From assembly GCA_029935275.1 (NCBI GenBank), contig JAOZKQ010000027.1, positions 1-13,330 on the forward strand: a DNA stretch of 13,330 nt, in the 5' to 3' direction. Origin of the DNA: Bacteroidales bacterium. Lineage in GTDB: Bacteria > Bacteroidota > Bacteroidia > Bacteroidales > VadinHA17. Both the position numbers and the translations under genes were made by a program. Shown here one piece after another: positions 1 to 7,365 of the stretch; positions within the stretch are counted from its first letter, which is position 1, and each line of letters begins with the position of its first letter. Under the pieces are notes generated by a model. The model ran no database searches. It was not told where the DNA came from and saw nothing but the letters and a program-made list of their open reading frames with translations.

Positions 1-639
1 CATCCTTTGTTGAAGAGGAAGTCCATTTACCATGCTTTGAATCAAAAATATATTGCCAGGAAGCATGCACAATCTCTTGGTAAGAAATATGAAGAAATGA
101 TACTGATCGTTGCCAATATGGGTAGGGCAATAACAATTGGAATACATTATTATGGGAAAGTTATTGATGCTACCCAGGGCTTTGATGGTGATGGACCGTT
201 TTCCCCGGTTTCCTCGGGTTCACTACCAATAGGAGACTTGATTCGTTTATGTTACAGTGGAAAATATACTGAGAAACAAATGCTGAAAATGATAAGGGGC
301 GAAGGAGGTTTGTATGGATACCTGGGATCCTCAAGTGGTTATGAGGTAGATAAAAGAGTTCAGAACGGTGATGAGAAAGCTAGATTTTATTTTGATGCTA
401 TGGCTTACCAGGTGGCTAAAAGTATTGGTTCTATGTGTATGACATTTCCGGAAAAGGTTGATGCTGTGTTGATTACAGGAGCTATGGCCAATAGTAAATT
501 TCTTGTAGATTCTCTTGTTTCAAGAATTACCAAGATTGGGAATATTCATATTTATCCAGGTGATGATGATCTGGATGCATTAGCATGGAATGGCATGATG
601 ATGCTTAAAGGGGAGATGAAACCAAAAGAATACAAATAA
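1..639 (+). CDS. buk: Butyrate kinase family protein, C-terminal part (5' end outside window)
   Basis: Butyrate kinase transfers phosphate between ATP and butyrate (butyryl phosphate) in the cytoplasm, usually with phosphotransbutyrylase. The frame is open from base 1, so the true start lies upstream; 212 residues are present against about 355 for the family. In window numbering I see the HALNQK stretch (10-15), the ASKHA phosphate-loop region (38-45), the GDGPFSP motif (63-69), the GDLI..CYSGKYT stretch, a LITGAMANSK adenosine-site segment and the YPGDDDLDALAWNG C-terminal motif. Family assignment is secure. Odd points: the usual H-M-G-G-G-I-S reads N39-M-G-R42-A43-I-T, the usual S-P-E-R-S-G reads S-P-V70-S71-S-G, and the usual T-G-G-x-A-Y-S reads T-G-A-M-A-N-S. 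It may therefore be a diverged paralogue rather than the main enzyme. The gene converges on the thioesterase downstream. Confidence 0.9.
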   Translation, partial: HPLLKRKSIYHALNQKYIARKHAQSLGKKYEEMILIVANMGRAITIGIHYYGKVIDATQGFDGDGPFSPVSSGSLPIGDLIRLCYSGKYTEKQMLKMIRGEGGLYGYLGSSSGYEVDKRVQNGDEKARFYFDAMAYQVAKSIGSMCMTFPEKVDAVLITGAMANSKFLVDSLVSRITKIGNIHIYPGDDDLDALAWNGMMMLKGEMKPKEYK

Positions 640-649
640 ATCTATTTTT

Positions 650-680
650 CCATGGTTTTATGTCAATTATAAAACTTTGG
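650..680. repeat. AT-rich stem-loop between convergent genes
   Basis: GTTTTAT (655-661) pairs perfectly with ATAAAAC (669-675) around a 7-nt loop, and an outer CCA/TGG extends it past a 2x2 internal loop. It sits in the short gap between two convergent genes, where a two-way transcription end is expected. No U-run follows on either strand, so it is not a textbook terminator and could be chance in AT-rich DNA. Confidence 0.3.
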
Positions 681-718
681 ATAAAACAATTGATAAGAAT
701 TATTATAGGTTTAGGATG

Positions 719-1213
719 TCATTTTTGACCTTTGATTTGTCCCTGACCGATTTTTATCCCTTCCGGGATTTGAACTGTAATAACTTCTCCCCTGGCACAA
801 ATCTGCCCATTAGCTATTAGATTCGTTTCAATAATAACCTTCCTGCCTTTCATTTCTTTTACTGTGGCTCTTAACTCCAGCACAGAATCTATGGGGGTGG
901 GTTTCAGGTAGTCAACTTTTAAAGAAGCAGTTAAAAACCTGATTGGAGGAAGGGAATCCATTCCTCTTTTTTCTTCCTTGTATTTTGCTGCGGCAGCAGT
1001 TCCTGTACTGTGGCAATCAATGAGAGATGCAATGAGTCCACCATAGACGAATCCAGGTACGGCGATGTGATAAGCTTTTGGTTTGAAATGACTTACGCTT
1101 TCAATCCCATCCCAATAGCTTTTAATCTGATAACCTGATTCATTAAGACGGCCGCATCCATAGCAATGGGCCAGGTCATCTGGATAATAATCCTGAAAAG
1201 CTTTTATTCCCAT
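719..1213 (-). CDS. PaaI-family (hotdog fold) acyl-CoA thioesterase
   Basis: Likely a cytoplasmic thioesterase that hydrolyses acyl-CoA; the substrate cannot be read from the sequence. It has 164 residues, normal for a single hotdog domain. An N-terminal HCYGCGRLNESG stretch (16-27, Cys17 and Cys20) is typical of the subfamily that begins with a C-x-G-C-G motif. The central helix carries VYGGLIASLIDCHSTGTAAAA-type sequence, with Y57-G58-G59 and D66 at the usual active-site positions; many relatives have His where Tyr57 stands. The second half gives the strands of the fold (residues 93-115 and 120-150). The ATG at 1211-1213 starts just before the conserved region. It stands alone, convergent with the butyrate kinase gene and divergent from the ABC transporter gene. 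Family is fairly sure, substrate unknown. Confidence 0.85.
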   Translation of the reverse strand: MGIKAFQDYYPDDLAHCYGCGRLNESGYQIKSYWDGIESVSHFKPKAYHIAVPGFVYGGLIASLIDCHSTGTAAAAKYKEEKRGMDSLPPIRFLTASLKVDYLKPTPIDSVLELRATVKEMKGRKVIIETNLIANGQICARGEVITVQIPEGIKIGQGQIKGQK

Positions 1214-1232
1214 AAAGTTACAATATTATGTT

Positions 1233-1240
1233 CAAATTTA
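1233..1240 (-). promoter_or_regulatory. Possible Bacteroidota -7 box for the thioesterase gene
   Basis: On the minus strand these bases read TAAATTTG, a full match to TAnnTTTG, 20 nt upstream of the start codon. No TTG/TTTG lies at the expected -33 distance. The leader would be only about a dozen bases. Such 8-mers arise by chance in AT-rich DNA, so this is tentative. Confidence 0.35.
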
Positions 1241-1344
1241 ATATTTCTTGTGTTGATATAATAGATATTTAAGATTTTTAAAGAAATAAAACTGATTTAA
1301 ATATCTTAATGATGGAAAATTCATAGATTCTTCGGGTTAATTTT

Positions 1345-1352
1345 TAAATTTG
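1345..1352 (+). promoter_or_regulatory. Possible Bacteroidota -7 box for the ABC transporter gene
   Basis: TAAATTTG matches TAnnTTTG exactly and ends 19 nt before the ATG at 1372. No TTG/TTTG is seen about 19 nt upstream. A start here would give a very short leader, as for the divergent thioesterase promoter 100 nt away. Confidence 0.4.
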
Positions 1353-1371
1353 TGCAAGCAATAAGCCCACA

Positions 1372-4300
1372 ATGAAAGAATCAACAATTAAGGCATTACT
1401 TCAATTGTTTGCATTAATTGCAAATGTAAGCAATGGAAAAATTAGTTCCAATGCCGAGTCTGTTGTTGTTGATTCACTTACGCGAGCAGTTTCCACCGAT
1501 AAACTCGATGTTTATCTTGAACTTTTTGAAAAGTACCTGGCAGAAACTCAAAAGGTGAGTCTTACGAAATCATCTGGTTTGGCAGATTTGAAAAAAAAAT
1601 CAAAGCAGTCAGTAAAAGCCCTGGTTATTTGTGAGAGGAGTAATGAGATTTTGGATCAGCATGAGAAGATCAGAATTATTGCCCGTTTACTTGAGTTTAC
1701 GAATGAAGATGGTTTGATCTCAGAAAAAGAAGAAGAATTTTTAGAAGTAGTTAAAGATGCTTTCCATATTAGTAATGAGGAATATAGAGATATTTATTTA
1801 TTGATCCTTAATCCTTGGATAAGGGGTGTAAGAAGGGAAAAGCTCATTTTGATTGATAAAAATGAGGTTAATCAGGTAAGTGGAGTTAAGCATTTGTTCT
1901 GGAAGGGATTGAATGGTCAGATTGTAGCCTTATATATTGAGAGTTGTAATATATTTATGGTTAAGTACTTAGGGAGTGATAGGCTTTATAAAAATTCTTT
2001 ACCTGTTCATACAAATATTGTTGAATTTATTGATTTAGGTTCTTTTATAAAGAGTCCTAAAATCGCTATTATTTATTTTAGTACTTTATCTGCACGTTTT
2101 TTTCAGGATGTGATTAGGGTAAAACTTGAATATATTGTTAGCGATGTAGAATTCAAATTTCATAATAGCGAAAATGGAGTACAGTCATTTAGTTTCCAGA
2201 CTAATGCAGGAGAGTTAATTGGTATTATGGGAGGTAGTGGCGTTGGTAAATCAACCTTGCTAAATGTGATGAACGGTACACTTCTACCGCAAAAGGGTAA
2301 TATTTTTATAAATGGATATGATCTTCATAAAAATAATGACTCTTTAGAAGGGATAATTGGGTATGTGCCACAGGATGATTTGCTTATGGATGATCTGACT
2401 GTATTTCAGAACATGTATTATAATGCAAAACTATGTTTTAGTGAGTATTCTGAGTTTATGCTTATTAGGGTGATTATCCGACTTCTTAAGGATCTTGACC
2501 TCTACGAAATAAGATATCTTAAAGTTGGAAACCCACTTGATAAATTTATTAGTGGAGGACAAAGAAAAAGACTAAATATTGGACTGGAACTTTTAAGGGA
2601 GCCATTAATCTTATTTGTAGATGAACCTACTTCAGGTTTGTCCTCAATGGATGCTGAAATGGTAATGCTACTATTAAAACGCCAGACAATAAGAGGTAAA
2701 ATTGTTGTTATAAATATCCATCAACCTTCTTCTGATATTTATAAGCTTTTTAACAAAGTGCTTGTAATGGATAAGGGAGGTTTTTTTGTTTATCAGGGAG
2801 ATCCATTAGATGCTTTGGTTTATTTCAAGACCGTAAATGAACTAATAAATGCTGATGTGGCCCAATGTCCGACCTGTGGGAATGTGAATCCTGAACAGGT
2901 TTTGGAAATTGTTGAGACCAAATATGTTAATAAATATGGAAGGCGGACAGATAATCGGCGTTTTTCACCTAAAATATGGTACGATAAATACAAAAATAAG
3001 CTTGAAAAGAAGGTAAATCCCAGGCCTCAAAAATTGAAATTACCTGAACTTAATTTTAAGGTACCCTCATTATGGCAGCAGTTTAAAATATTTGTTTCCA
3101 GGGATGTTATGTCCAAGCTGGTAAATAAGCAATACTTATTGATCACTTTTTTCGAAGCCCCCCTGCTGGCCTTAATTATAGGCTACTTTACGAAATATTT
3201 TAGTGGTTCTGCCGATGAGCCTTTAAAGTATGTGTTTTATGGAAATGACAATCTGGTTTCCTATATTTTCATGTCTGTAATTGTTGCTTTATTTCTTGGG
3301 ATGACCTTAAGTGCTGAGGAGATAATTAAAGATGGACGTATTTTGAAAAGGGAAGCTTTTCTTCATTTAAGCCGGTTTAGTTATATTAATTCCAAGGTAT
3401 TTATTGTACTGGGTATTTCTGCTATTCAAATGGCCACTTTTGTTCTGATAGGCAATTTTATGATTGAACTGAAGGGAATGTTACTGGGATATTGGCTGGT
3501 TTTATTCTCTGTATCTGCTATTGCTAATATGATTGGTTTGATTGTTTCCGCCTCATTAAAATCGGTTGCAAGTATTTATATTGTTATCCCACTTATTCTG
3601 GTTCCCCAGATTCTTTTTAGTGGTACAGTTGTTCCTTTTGATAAGTTAAGAACCATTAAAAAGCATTCTAAATATGTTCCGGTAACCGGTGATCTTATGA
3701 CTTCCCGATGGGCTTTTGAAGCAGTCGCAGTTAATCAGTTCAAAAAGAACCAGTTTGAAAAGAATTTCTTTGATGTGGACATGAAAATTAGTCAGACCTT
3801 ATATAAGACTTCATTTTTATTTCCCAAACTGGAGAGTTACCTGACCGAATCTTTGAGATCAATTGAAGCTGGTACAGATTCATTGGAAGTAGTTGATCGT
3901 TTGGCAGTTGTTCGTAATTCGATTAAAGATCTTAATAAAGAGTCCGGTAATCATTCAGGCTTACCATTTGAACTTTTCCTACGATCTGGATTATTCAATA
4001 CTTATATAAGTCAGCAAGTGATGCAATACCTGGATTCTTTGAAGCAGGTTTATCAGTATCAGAATAATATGGCTGGTAGAGAAAAGGATCAAACCTATTT
4101 GGCTCTTGAGAAACAACTTGGCGGGAAGGATGCCCTAATGGATTTTCAAAATCAGTATGTGAATCGGAGCATAACAAATCTTGTTTTAAACAGAAGCCAG
4201 TTACATAAAATCTTGGAGTATGATAATCAGCTGATTCAGCGGATGGATCCTATTTTTGAAATTCCTGATTCTAAAATTGGGAGGGCACATATGTATGCTC

Positions 4301-4491
4301 CTGTAAAAGTGCTGGGATATTTCCAGATTGATACATTCTGGTTTAATTTGATGGTTATTTGGTTAACTATCCTTTTTGCTTATTTGCTACTGTACTATGA
4401 TGTAATGCGAAAAATGATGTTACTGATAGATTCATTTCTCATTAGATATAATGATAAGAAAAGACTTAGAATTCAATTTAGAAAAAAATAA
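1372..4491 (+). CDS. ABCG-type ABC transporter with N-terminal TerB-like domain
   Basis: A one-piece ABC protein of 1039 residues in the order regulator-ATPase-membrane. Residues 1-150 are helical and TerB-like, with an acidic E-D113-G-L-I-S-E turn. Residues 150-275 form a strand-rich linker. The ATPase follows: Walker A GGSGVGKST (287-295), Q-loop Gln334, signature SGGQRKR (394-400), Walker B LILFVDE (412-418), H-loop His450. A CPTCG motif (499-503) lies in the linker. The membrane part has about five segments (588-605, 630-648, 676-695, 704-726, 734-752), then about 230 mostly polar residues, then a last segment (990-1010) and a basic tail. Reverse order (ATPase first) and the RWAFEA motif point to the ABCG/White type, which works as a dimer, usually as an exporter. 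The substrate cannot be told. Similar large proteins occur, from memory, across Bacteroidota. The ATG at 1372 precedes the TerB-like domain. It appears monocistronic. Confidence 0.88.
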   Translation: MKESTIKALLQLFALIANVSNGKISSNAESVVVDSLTRAVSTDKLDVYLELFEKYLAETQKVSLTKSSGLADLKKKSKQSVKALVICERSNEILDQHEKIRIIARLLEFTNEDGLISEKEEEFLEVVKDAFHISNEEYRDIYLLILNPWIRGVRREKLILIDKNEVNQVSGVKHLFWKGLNGQIVALYIESCNIFMVKYLGSDRLYKNSLPVHTNIVEFIDLGSFIKSPKIAIIYFSTLSARFFQDVIRVKLEYIVSDVEFKFHNSENGVQSFSFQTNAGELIGIMGGSGVGKSTLLNVMNGTLLPQKGNIFINGYDLHKNNDSLEGIIGYVPQDDLLMDDLTVFQNMYYNAKLCFSEYSEFMLIRVIIRLLKDLDLYEIRYLKVGNPLDKFISGGQRKRLNIGLELLREPLILFVDEPTSGLSSMDAEMVMLLLKRQTIRGKIVVINIHQPSSDIYKLFNKVLVMDKGGFFVYQGDPLDALVYFKTVNELINADVAQCPTCGNVNPEQVLEIVETKYVNKYGRRTDNRRFSPKIWYDKYKNKLEKKVNPRPQKLKLPELNFKVPSLWQQFKIFVSRDVMSKLVNKQYLLITFFEAPLLALIIGYFTKYFSGSADEPLKYVFYGNDNLVSYIFMSVIVALFLGMTLSAEEIIKDGRILKREAFLHLSRFSYINSKVFIVLGISAIQMATFVLIGNFMIELKGMLLGYWLVLFSVSAIANMIGLIVSASLKSVASIYIVIPLILVPQILFSGTVVPFDKLRTIKKHSKYVPVTGDLMTSRWAFEAVAVNQFKKNQFEKNFFDVDMKISQTLYKTSFLFPKLESYLTESLRSIEAGTDSLEVVDRLAVVRNSIKDLNKESGNHSGLPFELFLRSGLFNTYISQQVMQYLDSLKQVYQYQNNMAGREKDQTYLALEKQLGGKDALMDFQNQYVNRSITNLVLNRSQLHKILEYDNQLIQRMDPIFEIPDSKIGRAHMYAPVKVLGYFQIDTFWFNLMVIWLTILFAYLLLYYDVMRKMMLLIDSFLIRYNDKKRLRIQFRKK

Positions 4492-4520
4492 TCTGCTTTT
4501 CAAATAATACTCAAAACTCT

Positions 4521-4535
4521 ACAGCCTGGCTGTTT
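4521..4535. repeat. Palindromic 15-mer, copy 1 (ACAGCCTGGCTGTTT)
   Basis: The first 13 bases are a perfect palindrome, ACAGCC-t-GGCTGT. It lies in the gap between the convergent ABC transporter and PorT-like genes. A near-identical copy (one C to T change, which keeps pairing as G-U in RNA) is at 10434-10448, also intergenic. It may be part of a transcription end or a protein-binding site; neither copy has a long U-run after it. Confidence 0.4.
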
Positions 4536-4542
4536 CCAGTTC

Positions 4543-5163
4543 TTAAAAAGTATATGTGAGGGGTATTTGAAAATGAAAATTCTTTTTCCTGTCTGCTCCA
4601 ATCTCAACATACATGAAGCCACTATAGAACCTAAGGCCTAAAGAAAACTTTGGGGAAATATAGTATTCTGCTCCCAGGTAAAAACCTACATCTACTCTGT
4701 TGTATGTATCAGTAACATTCTCAGATTCCTCATTTCCTGCGTAAACATTTATTTGTGTGGCTTTTAAAAGAAACCCTACTCCCGGGCCGATATAGCCGGA
4801 AAAGCGACTGCTAAAAGTGTATTCAAGAAGAAAGGGAATATCAATGTAATTATTAAAATATTTAACTTTTGTTTGAGATTGAACATCACCATCTTTATAT
4901 ACCATGCCCTGCTGTGAATAAATGAACTCTGGCCGTAGCTTCCATTTGTTCTTCAATTCAATTTCAGCCATTAGCCCTACATGGAACCCTACTCTGAAGT
5001 TACCATTAAATAAATCACTTTGAAATGTTGAAAAGTTTGGCCCGGCTACTACACCAAATTTTACATTAGGACTAGTCTGTTTTACATCTTGTGCAGTAGT
5101 ATTCATAAGAAATCCTGTCATAAGACATAATATGGAGAAAAGATATATTTTTTTAAAATTCAT
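4543..5163 (-). CDS. PorT-like outer-membrane beta-barrel protein
   Basis: A small outer-membrane barrel of the porin/PorT-like (OMP_b-brl) type; role unknown. Of its 206 residues, 1-24 form a signal peptide (basic N-terminus, hydrophobic core, cleavage likely TTA|Q25). The mature part begins FGVVAGPNFSTFQ, the usual first strand in this family, and continues as alternating strands with turns: GFHVGLMAEIEL, LRPEFIYSQQG, YIDIPFLLEY, GYIGPGVGFLL, VGFYLGAEYYISPKFSLGLRFYSG. It ends in FQIPLTYTF, a terminal strand with a C-terminal Phe as expected for Bam-assembled barrels. The ATG at 5161-5163 gives a good signal peptide. It converges on the ABC transporter gene and is separated from the next minus-strand gene by 231 nt, so it probably has its own promoter. 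Confidence 0.85.
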   Translation of the reverse strand: MNFKKIYLFSILCLMTGFLMNTTAQDVKQTSPNVKFGVVAGPNFSTFQSDLFNGNFRVGFHVGLMAEIELKNKWKLRPEFIYSQQGMVYKDGDVQSQTKVKYFNNYIDIPFLLEYTFSSRFSGYIGPGVGFLLKATQINVYAGNEESENVTDTYNRVDVGFYLGAEYYISPKFSLGLRFYSGFMYVEIGADRKKNFHFQIPLTYTF

Positions 5164-5208
5164 AGCATTGAATTAATTATATACTTGAAAATTGAAGAAT
5201 ATAGCTTG

Positions 5209-5216
5209 CAAATATA
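5209..5216 (-). promoter_or_regulatory. Probable -7 box for the PorT-like gene
   Basis: The minus strand reads TATATTTG, a full TAnnTTTG match, 45 nt upstream of the start codon, giving a leader near 40 nt. A TTG lies upstream at 5242-5240, 23 nt from the box rather than about 19. The rest of the gap to 5394 holds only an AT-rich imperfect inverted repeat (TAATTCA 5362-5368 / TGAATTA 5379-5385) and no gene. Confidence 0.45.
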
Positions 5217-5394
5217 GAAAAAGCTTATATACATAATTACAATATTATTTATATATTTTCAAATATAATGTTTTGTGAAAAACGGCATTATGGTGAAAAT
5301 ACCAATTATCCGGCTTACTTCATTTCATTGTTTTAAATTTATTATGGTTTTATGGCAAAGCTAATTCAATATAGTGGATGAATTAATTGATATT

Positions 5395-6069
5395 TTATTT
5401 TCGTTTTTTATAAGGTATCCGGTAAACCAGATAATAGCTCATGCCCAATGAAAAGTTCTTATCACCTTTACCAAAACCAGGAGTAAGATAAGGAGTCATA
5501 ATAGGATCTTCATTCCTGGATAAACGGATCTTTGTTCTGATTTTCCAGCCAATCAACCAGTTTTTAAAAATTTCTACCCGAATTCCGGCATTTAGTTCAA
5601 TCCAATGAGAGAAGAGATTATTTATGGGTAAACTCCCGGAACCTTCCCCCCAGTAATTGTCTTTGATTTGAATATGATCAGCTTTATGCCAGTAAGGTGA
5701 GAACCCGTAAAGCAGGCCAATATTTATTGCACTCAGTTCATTTGGTTCTCTTTTCAAAACATTAAAAAGCCCACCCAGCCTGTAATAGCTTCCTTTTAGC
5801 TCATAATCATAGGTCTCTTCGCTTATATTAGATGTTAACCAGCCTCCTTCAGCAATTAATGAAAAATTAGTTCCTGCTTCCATGCTTACCTGAAACTCCA
5901 TATTTAGGTTAACAGGCTCCCAGATAGATACAAGAAACCGACTAAGATCTATCCCGAATGAAAGCCCACCTACCCTTTTGGTAGAATCAGCCTGCCCTGT
6001 GCTGGTAAAAGACACACATAGCAGGATATTAATGAACAAAAACCTGAAGATGTTCTGTTTTATTTGCAT
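5395..6069 (-). CDS. DUF6048 family exported protein
   Basis: A conserved Bacteroidota protein of unknown function, probably an outer-membrane barrel. I place the start at the ATG in 6067-6069 (224 aa); a TTG five codons upstream would also read, but the ATG gives a cleaner signal peptide (MQIKQNIFRF..., cleavage likely TG25|Q26). The mature part shows repeated amphipathic strands (GLSFGIDLSRFL, MEFQVSMEAG, FSLIAEGGW, YYRLGGLFNVL, INIGLLYGFSPYWH, WIELNAGIRVEI, WLIGWKIRTKIRLS) and ends with a barrel-like strand and a basic KKRK tail. Its first codons lie inside the 3' end of the DUF6452 gene in another frame (41-nt overlap), which implies one transcript and possibly coupled translation. The DUF6452-DUF6048 pairing is, from memory, common in Bacteroidota. 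Confidence 0.8.
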   Translation of the reverse strand: MQIKQNIFRFLFINILLCVSFTSTGQADSTKRVGGLSFGIDLSRFLVSIWEPVNLNMEFQVSMEAGTNFSLIAEGGWLTSNISEETYDYELKGSYYRLGGLFNVLKREPNELSAINIGLLYGFSPYWHKADHIQIKDNYWGEGSGSLPINNLFSHWIELNAGIRVEIFKNWLIGWKIRTKIRLSRNEDPIMTPYLTPGFGKGDKNFSLGMSYYLVYRIPYKKRK

Positions 6070-6526
6070 CCAGTAAATGATCAATTAAAAATAATGAATC
6101 AATGAAATTTTTTGTAAAATTAATTTCTTTTATGTCAAAAAACATAGCAAATCCGCATGCTTGTGAAACGAGTTCCAAGTGTCTATTGTAATAAAAAGTT
6201 AAGGTGTCAACTTTGGAAAACGCATGCAATACAATTTTAGTGGTATCAGAAAATGGCGATAATCTGTAATTTAATCGATTGGTGTCAATATCATTATAGA
6301 GTAAGCTGTCTTCTCTTCCTATTCCGTATAAAGTGATGTCTTGTAATATGGTATCTCTGAGGCTCAGGGAAAGGCTATTATAAAACCCTGTTTCTACGGG
6401 AAATTTTGTGTGTTTGTCGCAGGACTTATTTAAATTACAAGCATGAATCCCCAAAATTAGAAATGCAGATACCAGTAATGATATCCTTGAGCGCAACTTG
6501 AATTTTTGAATTACCTGGCTAAACAA
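6029..6526 (-). CDS. DUF6452 family lipoprotein
   Basis: A predicted lipoprotein of unknown function. A hydrophobic stretch ISLLVSAFLILG (15-26) ends in a lipobox-like I-H-A-C30, followed by a second Cys at 36. The mature part has a strand-rich domain with the TDTLTFYYNR-like stretch seen as KVDTLTFYYNRHLELVSQACGFAMFF, which I recognise from the DUF6452 family, and ends HLQVFVH. The start is uncertain: no ATG occurs in frame before the lipobox. TTG at 6524-6526 (165 aa, used here) or TTG at 6494-6496 (155 aa, giving an RSR-type signal peptide start) are the options; an unusual start codon or a base error could explain this. It overlaps the DUF6048 gene downstream. Confidence 0.72.
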   Translation of the reverse strand: MFSQVIQKFKLRSRISLLVSAFLILGIHACNLNKSCDKHTKFPVETGFYNSLSLSLRDTILQDITLYGIGREDSLLYNDIDTNRLNYRLSPFSDTTKIVLHAFSKVDTLTFYYNRHLELVSQACGFAMFFDIKEINFTKNFIDSLFLIDHLLDANKTEHLQVFVH

Positions 6527-6573
6527 ATGGTAAATGATATGATTGATTTGTAATAAAGAATAAGTTGAAGGTG

Positions 6574-6581
6574 CAAAATTA
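6574..6581 (-). promoter_or_regulatory. Possible -7 box for the DUF6452-DUF6048 pair
   Basis: The minus strand reads TAATTTTG, a full TAnnTTTG match, about 48 nt upstream of the TTG start at 6526 and just after the stop codon of the gene before it. No clear TTG stands at -33. Read-through from the upstream gene (62 nt gap) is also possible. Confidence 0.35.
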
Positions 6582-6588
6582 GAAAAAG

Positions 6589-7284
6589 CTATAAACTAAT
6601 GTAGTAGTTTATTAAATAAATTAGGTCTTCCTCTTTTTTGTATGAAATTTTGTTGCTCTTTATAAATTTTGAAATTTCAGAACTTTTATCTGATAATTCA
6701 TTTATGAGAACCTTCTTGCTGGTAATTCTTACTGGAGTGTTACTTTCGTTCAACAGGTAGTATAAATCTTTTCTATTCAGAAATTTTGCCGGCTTGGCAT
6801 CAACATAGGGCTTTGGATCTTCAGCACTCTGTAGTATAGAGCCTTTTTTCAAAATTAACTGGATTTTGCCTGAAACCAACACAACATAATAGGAGCCCTT
6901 ATCAGGTTGTTCGATATCTTTTTGGATAAAAAGCATAAGAGTTGTATCAATTTTGACATAATCAATATAAGCTGGGTTCGCTATCCAAAAATTTCCTTGC
7001 TTAACTTTAAATTCAACCTGGTCAGCATACTTATCGTACCTGAATTCACCCTTAAACAATTTCCCGTCTTTTAACAGAACTTCACCTTTCCTAAAGTCAT
7101 CAAATAAATAAGGAGAGCCTTCTATGCTGATATAATTGTTTTGGACTTTATTATCACTCATGTCCCGGTTGAAAAGTGTAGTAATATCCCTGAGATCATT
7201 TAACTCGGTTTGCCAGATCTGTCCATTTAATATTGATGGAAGTAAGAGTAGAACTAAAAGTGAGTATGAAAAAAAAATTCTCAT
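6589..7284 (-). CDS. Exported protein of unknown function
   Basis: I do not recognise a named domain. The 231 residues start with a clear signal peptide (MRIFFSYSLLVLLLL..., cleavage likely NG21|Q22). The next part carries a segment of the form GSPYLFDDFRKGEVLLKDGK followed by FRYDKYADQVEFK, which resembles a recurring motif of secreted Bacteroidota proteins: an extended strand pair announcing a 'filled-in slot' with Asp-Gly turn. The middle is strand-rich; the C-terminal 65 residues are Lys- and Ser-rich and helical (FLNRKDLYYLLNE, KSSEISKFIKSNK). No Cys after the signal peptide, so not a lipoprotein. It lies between the phosphatase-fold gene and the DUF6452 pair, all on the same strand, and may be cotranscribed with either. 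The ATG at 7282-7284 is the only sensible start. Confidence 0.7.
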   Translation of the reverse strand: MRIFFSYSLLVLLLLPSILNGQIWQTELNDLRDITTLFNRDMSDNKVQNNYISIEGSPYLFDDFRKGEVLLKDGKLFKGEFRYDKYADQVEFKVKQGNFWIANPAYIDYVKIDTTLMLFIQKDIEQPDKGSYYVVLVSGKIQLILKKGSILQSAEDPKPYVDAKPAKFLNRKDLYYLLNESNTPVRITSKKVLINELSDKSSEISKFIKSNKISYKKEEDLIYLINYYISL

Positions 7285-7365
7285 TACTTTATTTGTTTTT
7301 TATTTAAGGGAAATACCGCAAATAGTATGCCATTAAAAATTATTGAGTTTTAATTGAGATCTGTA

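Noticed and set aside
3995..4177. 60-codon minus-strand frame inside the ABC transporter gene
   Set aside because: Lies wholly inside a clear coding gene, in antisense, with no domain, signal peptide or start site of its own.
7285..7365. Promoter box TACTATTTG before the unknown exported protein gene
   Set aside because: The spacing inside the box is one base too long and there is no -33 partner.
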